This document shows positions 13,401 to 26,400 of a DNA stretch of 64,000 nt, piece after piece (the first letter of the stretch is position 1; every line of letters starts with the position of its first letter). The stretch covers positions 46,371,482 through 46,435,481 of the forward strand of contig CM019236.1 in the NCBI GenBank assembly GCA_009741485.1. The letters are read 5' to 3'. The stretch comes from Malurus cyaneus samueli. Lineage: Eukaryota; Chordata; Aves; Passeriformes; Maluridae. The notes beneath the pieces were generated by a model. That model was not told where the DNA came from and searched no databases. It saw only the letters and a list, made by a program, of their open reading frames with translations. The translations under genes and the position numbers were made by a program.

Positions 13401-16400
13401 CTGGGGAGTGCTGGAGAGAGATGTTTTCTGTTTCTTTTCAAATGTATGTTGGAGAGCTACTGGCCGTATGTTCCATGAGCTGCCATATGTACACGTTTCT
13501 TTTATCTTTATTAAAACACCAAGTCAAACAGAATGTGGTAGGAGAAGTGGTCCAGGAAATGATGGCTTGTGGGCAGAGACTGCTGTAATATCTCATGCTC
13601 CATGTGAACAGGAAGCAGCCCCGTGATGCCCAATGGCCACATGGATTCTTGCTGTGCATTGGTAATATCTAATTTTTCACAAGAAGGAAGCAATTTATTA
13701 TTGAATAGAGCAGGACTCAAGGTAAACTTCTCAAATATAGTTGGTGCTGTATGCCTGACCAGGTGCTTGGAGAGATCATATAAAGCCCCCTAAACCTTTA
13801 AGTAAATGATTATGTAGATTCTGTCAATGTTTCTTGAAATCTTCCCTCAGTGTCGTATAACTTCATGCAGCTAAAACCTGGATATAGGTGCCTTGTATTC
13901 AGAAGTCCAGGTTGAAGGTTGGGGTACTGTTTTCTTCAAATATACTTCATGTGTTTGTCTCTCTCCTCATTCATGCTGTAAGGTACTTTTGACAGTGTTT
14001 GAAATGCTCCGCTAATGAAAGCACTGAGTGCTGCAGGCTTTCAGGCTTGACTGAGACCATCAGTTTTGTACAGTGTTTCAGAGCTGCAGTTGAAATTGCT
14101 TTGTTTTGACTTAGACAGCCCTTAGATGTGTCTGCTTGTAGCTCATCACTGAGTTTGTATGGATTAAGAAATTCTATGCCTTTGAAGAGAATAGCCTGTC
14201 CTCTTCTTTAAACGCTTTTTCCTCAGAATTTTGCATTTGATCTACTCAAACCTCACACAGTGTCTTCTGACTTGTTTTTGCTAATGAAAGGTCACCCCTT
14301 AAAATCCAAGAAACCTCTCTTAGCTGTCAGAATTTAAGACTTAATTAAGCCTCTCTGGGACTGTTGATATGAAAATGGACTTCTGTCCCCCTCCTCTTCC
14401 TCCCCCAATACTGTTTATGTATCAGTTTGCTGCCATTTTGGGTTTATTTCTTTCTGTGTGGAAGGAATGTGCAAAATAAAAACAAAATGGTGACTCGTAG
14501 GAGTAATTTCACCTCCTGAGAAATGTGACAATCACAGGAGGAGTTGTGTGAGCTCCTGAAAAAATGTGTGAAAATCTTTCACTGGAGGGAAACATCACCG
14601 TCTGCTTTTGGGCACTGTTTATCTCCTGCTGCTTGTCTCCTGATATTCCTTAATTTGATTATTTGCAAAGACTTCACTTTTCCAGCTGAAATTTTTAGAA
14701 GTCACTTCTTTTCTGTGTCATCTGCTGTATGCACTCAAACAATTAAAACATTTATGCACTTCCCTATTTTTCTCCTTGTCTGAAACATTAATTCACTGTT
14801 TGGTTTTGCCCCTTCTCTGAAGTTGCTGATTTGGTGTATTTTTCTGTCATGTTTCCTTAGCTGAACCGTGTGTTACTGTCTTTATGCAGGAGCATGTTTT
14901 GCTGGGTTTGTGACAAAGAGAAAATTGTGGTATTGTGTAGTGACTTTGATTGTCTAAATAAGTAGAGAACATCTCTCAAGGTCCATGGAAGGAGCATCTA
15001 TTCTATCAGCTGGTTCTCTGAATTTCCCTAGGAGTTTGTGTAGTGTTAAATAAACTTGTACACTGAGTTTGTTTGCACTTAAATGTAATAGGCACTTGGA
15101 GAGAATGGTCTTGCAGACTTCAGTTGCCTGCTACATGTTGCAGATCATAAAATTCCTGTGATCAATCTGCAGCACTTTGCTTTCTCCTTTCTACCCAGCC
15201 TGCTTCCGAGCTAGAAAAATGAGGGAAAACTGTAATTTCACTGAATTTCATTAGTCACTGCTGCTTCCTCTTTGGCCAGTTGTCATGTCTTTATGAAGTT
15301 CCTGACGTCTGCCTATTTATATTTGAAGCGTCATATTCTGCTTTTCATGGGTCAGAGCCATGAGAAGCTTCTGCCTGCAGAGGTCATTTTTTCTCACGTA
15401 GCTGGGTTCAGATAAGCTTTGGACACCACTCTAATGCAGTGATGAGGTCACCTGAACCTGGAGCTGGGGCACATGTCTTCAGGGCGTATGTGACAAATTT
15501 CAGACTACAGGTGGTTTATGGGCAGATAGCTTTGTCCCTTTTCTTCTGTAGCTTCTGCAGACCTGCTCTCACAGCAAGCAGGTGACTCTCCTAAAAGCAT
15601 CAGTAGAAATATTGCTGAGACCTGAGGAGAGAGCAAGTTTAGTTATGTTATCACTAAGTTTTGTTACCACTTTGTTACATCCTCGTTGAGATAACATACC
15701 AGTGTTGAGCATTCACCAGTTCCCTGTGTGGAGTCATACCTGTTTTCTAGAGCAGTAAATGCATCTTTTCTCTGCCTGGACAATGACTTTGTGTGATGCT
15801 AGGCTATGTGCTCCTTCCCACCATAGCGATCACCTCTAAATCTGTTGAGAATCTGCATTTGCAGCTGTAAGAATCTGCTTTTGTCCTTTGACTGTTTCCC
15901 TCCATGATCTGCCCTATTTAGCCAGAAAAAGCCATAAACCCTAGATATGCACATGACATTTCATTGCAACCAGCAGAAGATTTGATTCTGCTCCTTCCCT
16001 CTTTATTTTGTCAGTGCAGTAATCATTCCAGGTTCAACCACAGGTGATGAATAACATGTTTGTACACAGTAGCAACTTGCAGTGCTTCTTCTTCTGACTT
16101 GCAGATTAATGAAAAATATGTGCCTACTGCATACATCAAGAGGAATGCCAAGGGGAAAGGTGTCATCCTTTCTGTGCTACCAGAAGGAAAGTTTGCTTTG
16201 CACGGGTGGGCAATAAGCTGTTTAGAGAAGTGGATCTGGTCTTTAATGCTTCAGTTGTCATGGAAGAAGCAGTGTTGTGCAATCAGAAGTCAATGAGCTG
16301 GAGAAGTGGGAAAAGAGCAAAATGACTGCTTTTGGTGGCACTAGCGCATACCATGAGTGGCAACAAGGACTGCAGACGGGAAGTTTGAAGCACTTTGGGG

Positions 16401-17352
16401 TGTTGTCAGATACTTGTGAAACTTAGGAAGTGGTACAATGTGCTTATGAAAAGCAGGGACATGGGAAAAGCCCCTGTATACAGCAACATTTGCTGCTGGC
16501 AAGTGATCTTCTGCCCAGGCACCGAGCTTCCAGTCGGGAGGTCACGACCTGAGCATCTGCACAAGGCTTCATGCTTGAACTGGTGGAGAGTAATTCTGAA
16601 AGAAGGAGGACTCTAATCCATAGCTGCATGGCTTATTAGTTCCTAATTAGTCAGAGCTGGTGGGAATGAAATAAAAAATCCCTTGTTTTCTTTGCACAGC
16701 TTAATGTAATGCAAGTTCATGGTAAGAAGCTGTGGAAAATATACCCCCCCATGAGAAATTATTTTTTTCAAACACCATCATGCTTGAAAGCATTCTTTGT
16801 GGATCTTGGAAGGAATTAAAAACCTGTAGTAAAAGAAAAAGTTACTCTTGACTTTCAAGACTGCCTATAACTGGCAACCTTTAATTTTGTCTCCTTCATC
16901 CATTACACTCAGTTTGTAACAGTACTTTGTTTTCTCACATTTATTTATGTCGCATTGTACAATAATTCATTTGCAAGCATGCCCATCTGCTTTGACTATG
17001 TCAAAGAGCTGGTTTGGACTGTTTAATTTTTTTTTTTTTTTTTAATTTAAGAGTTCATTTTGATGCTCATGGAGAGAGTGTGGGAGGACATGACTTGAGG
17101 TAGGCTTGTATTGTATTGGAATAAACATCCCTTCTTTTTCCATTGTTAGGAGCAAAACAAGTTGGAGTTGATGCACTGCACAGGGTGTGACAATCGTGTA
17201 CAATCATGTGCGTTCTCAAACCTGTGGGATACCAAATATGAACAAAGATGTATTCCTAATAGCCTTTGACTCTGTTTTTGTTTGATCATTTGTGTTTCAT
17301 AAAGTCCCTTGCTGGTGAAGAATTGCTCATGGTTCTTATTTTATTTCCACAG

Positions 17353-17432
17353 TTTGCAACTTCATGTCTCACGAGAAGTGCCTCAAGAATGTGAAGATAC
17401 CGTGCTCATGTATTGCTCCCAGCCTTGTAAGG
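17353..17432 (+). CDS. DGKQ: DGKQ window exon 1: second half of C1 domain 1
   Basis: The exon follows a good acceptor (tttatttccacag) and ends at AGG|gtgagt. The first two bases complete a valine codon begun in the missing upstream exon. The 26 whole codons start [17 protein letters not shown] and end with APSLVR. They supply the last zinc ligands of the first C1 domain: Cys, then His four residues on, then Cys two residues after the His, and a last Cys after seven more (C-X4-H-X2-C-X7-C). The exon ends in phase 0. Flanking intron sequence has stops in this frame. The short match to mammalian DGKQ is nearly exact, with Lys/Asn and Val/Ile type substitutions. Confidence 0.95.
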
Positions 17433-20400
17433 GTGAGTAGAGACACACTGTCTCTTTCTTGGGATAATAGCACTCATTTATCACTAATAAATGTGATGTA
17501 GTATAGCCGTGTTTTTTAATATCATAATGCATAAATTTCATTCATTATCACTGAGGCTTTTATAGCTGCTGTAGGCAAAGCTACACTTCCTTTTACAAGA
17601 AGTCTCTGCCATGAGCAACTGTAGATAGTCTGTCTTTGAAGACCAGTTACTTGCATTCTTTAGATATTACTAGATGTTCTTACTGTGTGTCATCACCTGG
17701 AAGTCTTGCAATATTGGAGGAAAGGGCTGATATCAATGCTCTCTGGAAACTGCACCATGTGTCATAAAGATGAGCTGTGTACATCACCTGTTTTTTTTAC
17801 GACTATTACATATTAAAGCTGCTCTGCCTAGCAAAGAAGCTGTGTTTGTCTACTATTGATTTCTACATCTTAAGACTCTGCTTGTTTATTGTGTCCAGAG
17901 ACATTACATTGTAAGTATAGGATTTCAAAGCCCAGAAAAAGAGGGCAGGACCTCAATTGTTCACAGTAGTTCAAAATTTGTTTTGGTAAGTAATAAAATA
18001 CTTGTTTTCAGATGGCTTGTGATCTTCTCCCACAAGACTTCATGCATAAGAGATTGATTCAAAGGGTGTGAAACATGAATCAACTTTACTGAAGGTGGTA
18101 GGATGCAACTAAGGTATTAAGCTAAACTGAAGAGAAAATAAAATGTGTTACCCTCTTGGGAAAGGATGACAAAAGAGGAGTGAAAGAGGAGAAGGACATG
18201 AGAAATTTATTAGAGAAATAGTAAAACACTGCAAATACTTTAAGGAGCTTTATGCAAAAGTCAAATGAGATGTGGCTGTAAAATCAGTCATCCCCATTAC
18301 ATGCGGTGCTGACTAAAAGCACACTCATGGGAATCTGTTGTGTAGACCTGTGAAGGAGAGCTGATTCCTTTCTCTATGTCATTAAAAGTTTTAGAAGTTC
18401 CTTTATGTTGTGGAAACCTATGCAGGGGGTAAGATGTGAAAGTTTAAAAACAAGATTGAATTTGAATTACACGGATTGGATAGAGAGAAATTAACCATTT
18501 CGTTTTCTTCCATATGCTTTGTCTAGATGCTAAAGCTTCTAGGTTTTGCTAATACAAAGCTTTGAATTTACTCTTGTTTTGCTTTTCCTCTTCCTTTTTC
18601 ATACCTTTCTTCTTGAGCGGTGTCAAAAAGGTGTCTGATACACAGAAAGTTGCCAGTGAAGTAGTAAGAAATACTTCTCTAAGTCTTAGAACCCACGGTA
18701 AAGGAACATGTAGGTAGTGAAAAATGGTTTTACTAAGAATTAGAATCTAGTGCTGTTTCAGTATGCTGACAATCAGTCATTGTAGCAAAAGGAATAGTGA
18801 ATCATATTATATAGGTATTTTTGCAAGGGCCTTTAGGGGGATGGCAAGCATCCAGCTGGAAAACAGTAATTTAATTCAGAGTGTTAGTGTTGTAAACATT
18901 TATGACTGCTTCTTTTGTGGATTTGCTCTAAATTTAATTCATTGTTCAAAATAGTATTTGTTCCTTTGCTTTTATATGGTAAAAATCCTCCATTTAAACT
19001 TTCTAGTGTTTCCATTTGCATCAGTTGTAGACGTCAGTGTAATTTTTTTTCCGTTTTGTCAGTCCCTATAATCTCTCTGCCCCAAAACATCGTTTTTATC
19101 TTGTGATTTATCTGTAAACAATAAACACAAATGGAACTGAACAGCACGGATAGTTACTTGGGGAGTGTAGTTTGACTGTTCAGTTCGCGTGGCTATTACT
19201 GCGAGAGTTTTTTTCTGTCTTGAGCTGTAATGATTTTATTTTGAAAATTCTGGATTGTACTGTTCGTTCTGGACAGTCATGTCCTGCTTGGCGTGGTCAT
19301 CCAAGTTGCATTAATCCTGATCAGCTGTACAAGTGAAGTCTGCCATATGGGAGACGTCGCTTTGCATGCAGGCTCTGTCAAAGCAAATACCGGGCTTGGC
19401 ATTTGCGTAAAAAATATAACAGAGCAAAAAACAAATGACAGTCATTTATACAATTTGTGGAAAGTTTATTTTTTTAATCTCTCATTTCAGATTATTTATT
19501 TATTAAAAGGTTTGACGTAGGAGGGAACACTGGTGGGATTTTTTTCTGATAGTTCTTTCAGCTATGTCAATATTCAGTGTTTTACAGAAATTAGTTTTTT
19601 TTTTAATAACTTGCTGATTCATGCAGAAAGATGGCAATTGTTAAAGCTCATGAGAGTGTGTGTCATTTGATACTAAGTCAACCCATGAGAGAATAATTTT
19701 TCAGCAGATGTTTTATGGAACTTTTATTCCTGATAGTAGAGTTTCCTTCCCAGGGTCAAGTAAAGGCCCACAGAGTCACAAGCATGCCACAACCCTATCA
19801 AGCCTCTAATCATTCTTGATTAATTCATTCTTAAGGCAGACCTACGATTTTTTTTCTCTGTTTTAAATCACTATCACCTGCATTTAGTATTCCAGAATGG
19901 ATCCATTTCATGATGTTTCAGAACAAGCCTTCATGGATCACTTTCCTGAAGAGTTTGCAGGGCATATGATTTGTTCCACTGGTAGGGTCTCAGCAACTTT
20001 TTCAAATTCAAACTCTCTCTTTCCTGCATTCCTGTAGGTATTTACCTACTTTGCAGTACACGTTTAAAACAAAAGGGAGGACAAAAAATAATACACCCCC
20101 AAACACCAACACAAGCCAAAATAACCTTTTTGAGGGGTAAATGTGAAGTTGTTTTCCCTCATTAGGTTGGAATTGAAGCTGCGTTACAGCTATTTGCCAT
20201 AGAAGAGTGTGTGTATTTTCTGTAGAACTGTTTGTGGAAAGCTAAATTGAAATGAGACCAAATGGAAAATGGTTTGGTGAAATTCAGAATTTGCTATGCT
20301 TGTTTTTCCTTGTTGGTGTGTTGGTCCATTGCTCTATTGGTTTCTAAACATTTACATTTTAAGAAGATTTTAAAGCCTTCTCACGAGATGTTGTTGGGTG

Positions 20401-23400
20401 CTTTTGTTCTTAAAACCGGGTTGTCTAGAATGGAAAAATGCAAGTCTAGATCATCAGTTTCTGGATCCTTTTGTGCTAAAAATAAAATTTTCGTTTGTAA
20501 GAAAAGCTACTGCATTCAGGGGATGGGATGATATAAGGAATGGAAAGGCTGTGGTGCTTGCAGGGGTCTCTGCTCTCGTCTTTGTCTGCTGGAAGTGTTC
20601 AAGGCCTGCATGAACCTTTCCCTGACCTGAATTAGGGGAACAGGGAAAATACCAGCTGTGCTCATACTGACACATTGAAATCCATTGATTCAGTGTACCC
20701 GGGGAGAATTACTAGGAAGAAGTTTTTTACTAGGAGGATGGTGACTTGGAACAGGTCACCCAGAAAAATTGTGAATATCCCTGGAAACAATCAAGGCCAG
20801 ATTGGACGGGGCTCTAAGCAAACTGATCTAGTGGAAGGTGTCCTTGCTTATTGCAGGGGAGTTTGGACTAGATAAACTCTAAAAGTTGCCTTCCAGCCCG
20901 AGCTGTTCTGTGGCTCTGTGATTTTTTACCTGGGCACTGACCACCTCCTGTCAAGGGCTGCCTCCAGTTCTCCAACATTTGACCAGTGCTTCAGCAAGGC
21001 AGTTGCTTGGAGTCAAAAAATCACATGGCATAATTTAGAATCCACATGAGGGTTAAAACTGCTCGCTGGTAATCTTGGCACTGCACCAAAGTTTATTCTT
21101 TTTTCTCCTTGAAGTGGAACCTCAGAGTTTAAGGGAAGGAAGGAAAAGCTAGCACCTCCTAGTTCATAAACTCAAGAGAGTTTGTTATACTCTCTTGAAA
21201 CTTGATCTGAATTCCCAGATGAGCTCTGCAGCTGTATCAATGACTCTTCACTTTCAGAAGCATTATGGGATGTCATCATTTGTTTTAATTCTTAATCTTT
21301 ATCTTGATCAAAGGAAATAGACATTGATATCCTCTGTAGAAATAAAAGCAAACAGTGACTTTTACATATAATTTTTTCTTTACAGTACAAAAAATAATAG
21401 TCCAAGCAACTCTTGATTGCAGTGGAAAGTTTTTACACAAGTCTTACTATTGAGTAAAAGTATTATATATACCTGGTTTGAAATAGTATGGGATGCAATG
21501 TACAGTTCCCATTGCAAAGGGTCCTTTAGACCTTAAAGTAGATAAGGCCAAATGTCCTTCACAGAAATCTGTAGGATGGAGAAAAATAATCCTGGATAAA
21601 CATATGGATGTATATCATTCCCTTGCATTAGCCCAAATTAAAATGTCATTAATTAAGCATTTGATTTTGTCTCTCCTGCCCTATTATGTATTGAGACACC
21701 ATTTAATGTATTCTTAGCTCATTTCAGAATAACCATATGGAATATGTACTTACATTGCCTTTAAACACCGACTGATAAATCAAGTGCTCAGAGGAAGAAT
21801 ATCAGTTTGGACACAGCTAAAGAGTACTTCATGGGCGTTGTCCCTAAAAGGAGAAAGAAACAGAGGGCATTCCAGAGCACACAGTGTATTCAAGTTGCAG
21901 AAATACTTTGCTACTAAATCAGAGAGATTTCAAACAAATCAAAGGGCACTTTGTGTTTACTGAGTAATAAGGAAGTCATTGAAAAGATGTCAATATGGGC
22001 AAAAGTTGAATCAGAAAGTTGTTAGCTTCTGTCAGAGAGGATATGGTCTAGGCCTGGACAGAACAGTCATGGGGTGTAGTGAGGTGTGTTCACTGCATTT
22101 GCCTCCCTAGAGCAAAGGTTAGTGGTGTTAGAGTGAGCATTAGAAACTTTAGGGAAGTGCTTTTACACATAAACATCAGAATCCATACATGTTTTTGTTT
22201 CAGAAACACCATTTTAATTTTCACCAGTCAATTTTTTTGGCCTTATGTTGAGAACAATCTTTGCAAATGACCCTGTGCAACTATCCTTGTGAGCATCTGA
22301 TGAAGACTGTTGTTTGCAACCTGCTTGTGCTTGTCCTTAAAATACAACAGTGTTTTTGAACTGAAATCTAGTCTTAAGTTAAATTCCTTTTATTCAACCT
22401 TTGGAGGCAACTGCTGAGAGTGTTAGTGTCCTTCTTTCTGTGTACCCTTTCTTTCCCACTTGGAAGCTGTTCACCCCCACACTACTTTAGGTGTTTGGGT
22501 CTCTTTTGTGGTTTTTACAAAGTCATGCCAAGTGCAAGTCACCCTGGGGAAGGAGATGCATGGGCAAAATAATATCTAGACATAGGCATGGTAGCTGAGC
22601 CACTCTGTACAAAGTGACTCCACCTTAGTGGAAGAAAACTTAAATTCATAATATACCGTTGGTCACATGCTTGACATCCTGTGACTTTTGATACGAGGAA
22701 CTATTCTAAAAGGTGCTATCAAAAGAAAGCAATTCTATCCTTTGTCTTTCTACCAGAGTTTGAATGTTAAAAGCGGTTGTTGCTGTTCTTTTTGTGTGAT
22801 GCTGAACTGCTGTGCACTTGCACAGATTGCAGTGAAGGAGAGATAGAATCTAAGTTCTTAGGTTTCTAGAGGGTCAGATTTTATTACAGGCTGGAAGAAC
22901 GTTTACAGAGATGTGTTACATTTTCTAATGCCTTGCATTCCTTAATAGATGGCAGGAAATAGAACAGGAACTAGGGATATCTTGTTCATGAGTGCAGAGT
23001 CATTCTGGAGATCATGCTGGAGTGTTACCATTATACTTTCTGTTGATACGCTTCTGATTAATATTGTAAGGGCACTTAGATGTCATTTAATGGTATTACT
23101 AGCATAGGTTTTTGGTATTTTTCTGTGGAAATCGATTTTAGTGGTTTTCATAAGGTAATTTAAGTAGTTGTATTGGAAAAGCGGTTTTAAACTCTCATAA
23201 ATTATTAACATTTTCTCTGTAGGCCACCTTCTACTTCAGTACTTTGCTGTACTTATGCAGGTGGATATAAACTACACAATAATATGTAATATTCTCTATT
23301 CTTTCATGGTGCCAGACTGGCTTTTCTAGTCTGAGGTTTAAATATTAATTTTAGTGTGTGTTATATTTATATATATATATATACCACAAAGTCACACACA

Positions 23401-26400
23401 CAACACATGTTATACATGTATAAGGTACTTGTTCAGGAACCAAAAAACGTTAGGAGAAAAACAATATGATCTTGATATGTTTGTTATGTTGTATTTGCTC
23501 TTTTACCTTTTCTCTTTTTCCATCTTACTCACATCCCATTTTCCACCAGGTGCTGCGTTGTTTTTCATACCTGTCACTTCTAGAGCATCTAAAACCAAGT
23601 TTGGCTTGTTTCATAGAGTAGGAAGCTGAAGAAACATTTTTCCCCTTTTCCCCCCCTGCCTCCTCTCTTTTTTCCTCCCATTGTCTGATTTCAGTGGGAA
23701 TTCTTCTGCTTTGGGGGCAGCTGGCTCCATGGTGCTGAGGCAGGGGTAGGGCAGGCAAATGACTTAAAGATGACACTTGAAACCTGGGGACAGCTTGGCA
23801 TCTGCAGAAAAGCTTTTCTGAGGAAATCCCACCAGGGCTTTCCAGTGTTCTTTGTAATTGCAATGTCTGGGTCATGTAGCCGTTTCTTACCAACTTTCTG
23901 CACGCGAATCCATTGTGTAGGATGAATTTTGACCTTCTCCCAGCATTTTTGCAGCAGCTAGAATGAGAAGACAGCTTTGGCACTTTAACTCCCTGACATC
24001 TGAACTCGGGTGAATAGCATGTCAGTGTACAGAGAGGTTTGGTTTTTCCTTCTCTTGAAGAAGAAGCAGGGTAGGCAGGGATCATGAACCTTAAACTTAA
24101 TCTGAGGTTGTTTGATTAAAGCTCCCTAGGGTCTCCAGGATTATATATCCTTGGGGGGGAAATTTTCTTTCTGTTAACATACATGATATGACTAGAATAT
24201 TCTGTCTTAAATAAAAATAATGTAAGCTAGCTATGATCTTTATGTCAGTTAGAGCTGGGGGGCTGCAGAGAGTGCAGTTTCAGTTTGGACTGATGGGAGT
24301 AAGATACAGACCCAAAAAAAATGGCATGGCTGTATTTTTAAATCCCCAAGTTGTACATAAAGTTAAAATTAGAAGCTTTTGGAGGCAATGGTGTTTTGTT
24401 ATATTTCATATGGGAGATACTGATATGGATTGATTTTTGTAGGCTGGCTGTTAGGCTACCTTGCTGAGGAGCCTGGGATCTGAGTGGGCAGTTTCCTGGT
24501 CAGTCAGGGACCAAGGATTCCTCCAGACAACATGGTCTGCAGAGGCCTTGAGCTGGTGATTCTGTTTCAGTGGTCAGCTGTGGTGCACAATATTGTTCAT
24601 ATTTGATAACATGAACGTATTCCATACTTCTCTTCATCCTCTTTTGTCTCCCAAAGCTTAATAGTGAGGAGGACTGGAGAAATCATATGCTTTGCAGTTT
24701 GAGAGTTACTGATTTTTCTTTATTAAACTTCCAGCATTTTTCTTCTCTCGTTGTGTTGCATCTGGCAAAATTTTCTCACTTCTTTCATTGTGCTTGCTTG
24801 AATTACAGGGTTGTTTGGTGTAACTGTTCCCATGCTTTCAGAGGGAGAAGTACTCACAGGAATTAGATGTTTATCACTGGAAGTGACTCCTTGGGTCATT
24901 AAATTCTGTGTTCACAGTATGTGTCATATTTGCTGCTAGTGGTTCTCAGGAACCCAATACACAAAGAGAAAAATTCAAATCCTGATTAATAACCTTGAAG
25001 GATTTTTTTACTGCTCTATCTGAGAGGAAAAACTTCTATCTGTGATGACATGTATCTTAAGTCATTATTTCCAACATTTTACTAGGAATGATTAATTTCA
25101 TTTCATACCTGAATAATAATTTGTCAGCCTTTACCAGAAATACAACCACAAGATAAATCTGATGTGTTTGTTATAGCAAGAAGAGAGTGAAATGCATAAT
25201 ACTAAATACCTAAATCACTCAAACTTCTGTGGAACTCATTTGGATCTTAGGACTTTAAAAATGCTGTTATGCTCCTTCCTTCTACTGTGAAAGTCACTTT
25301 AGCAAAGCTATGCATCTTGTAGAAAGAGTAATCTCTAGAGCAAGTATAAAGCTCAAGTACGTTTCTTATTCTTCACTTTGCTTCCTTTCATCTATTGTTA
25401 CTTTGGTACTATCACTTCCCATCTTCATTATTAATCACTACGCAAGAAAAAGAACATTTTAAGATAAGTGAATAATACCCCAGAAGTACATTTGCCAAAA
25501 CTGTTGGCACATACAACTCTTGCAAGAGAATATTGTAGTGTATTGTTTTCTACCTACAGTCAAGGATCTCTGTACCATTCAGGCTTTGAAGCCTTGCATA
25601 GGGAAGGGGATAACAATACCTTTGTCCCGATCATCCAGTTGGCTGGGGTGTATTTGGAGAAGAGGTGAAGTGGAGAGTACTGAACTGTGGCAGCAGTGAG
25701 ATTTTAAAAATTGTCTGGAGTGTGCCTGTAGGGCATTTTGTTCGCCTGTGTAGTTATTGCTCTTTAATTGTCCATGATTCAATTAAGAAGTACCACTGCG
25801 ATTGCAGGTAGGTCCCAAAGGAAGCCTTTGGATTCATGTTGCTGTTAATCATAAGTAAGCTGATCAGCACCTAAAAATATATACAATACATATGAATTCC
25901 CAATAATTTAAAAAATAGTTGCATTGAAGTATTTAATATATATATAAATATATATTAAAATATTGTATATGTGTATTTACAATACATGTATAAAGTATGA
26001 GTATTTTTAAAAGATAATTCACCTATTTATTCTTGTGCTTTGTTAAGTTTGCATTATATGTACTGCCCTGTTGTCACAAGATAAAGCATCTTCAATGAAT
26101 TTTAACTGACACTTTGAAACTTGAAATTGATGATGTGTTATGCATTCTTTGCTGGCAGGTTCCAGTTGCACACTGTTTTGGGCCTCCAGGACATTACAAA
26201 AGAAAGTTTTGCACTGTGTGCAGGAAGTCCCTAGAGTCACCTGCCTTTCGATGTGAAGGTAACTTAAACCCTACTTGTGCGGCCGTCTGTGTGTCACCCA
26301 GTAACCCACACTTTCCTTACACTGCACACCTAGAGCGTGTGTGTGTACACAAACATACACTTCTGAGAAATTTTTATCCATTCGTTGATCGTGGGAAGGT

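Larger units (their letters stand above)
1..17352 (+). other. Non-coding sequence upstream of the first visible exon, probably DGKQ intron 1 (partial)
   Basis: The first visible exon opens in mid-codon inside C1 domain 1, so a coding exon must lie upstream. I searched 1-17352 for the missing first half of C1-1 with a phase-1 donor and for a GC-rich first exon, and saw neither. The simplest reading is that all of this is intron 1. It begins with a poly-A tract (about 9-26), holds two CR1 copies (about 4303-4773 and 6229-6890), a 21-bp repeat (10409-10471), a short A-run (10243-10259) and a T-run (17027-17043). Short ORFs here look like chance. I cannot rule out that part is intergenic, with a small non-coding 5' exon hidden inside. 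Confidence 0.6.
17433..26158 (+). other. DGKQ intron between window exons 1 and 2 (8.7 kb)
   Basis: AT-rich intron running from gtgagt to a tggcag acceptor. It contains a CR1 3' fragment on the + strand (about 20702-20922), an (AT)n run at 23368-23383, and an AT-palindromic tract near 25875-25995. A patch at about 19139-19480 has more CpG than its surroundings and is discussed as a possible regulatory element. A 186-codon open frame on the - strand (23525-24085) shows no family resemblance and I do not call it. Confidence 0.85.

Noticed and set aside
1..17352. Search for a neighbouring gene or the DGKQ promoter
   Set aside because: No CpG-island-like block, no exon with recognisable protein and no paired splice sites were found.
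23525..24085. 186-codon open frame on the - strand, the longest in the window
   Set aside because: Ser/Cys/Gln-rich composition without domain features and no splice context. One frame of this length in 64 kb is not surprising in a less AT-rich patch.
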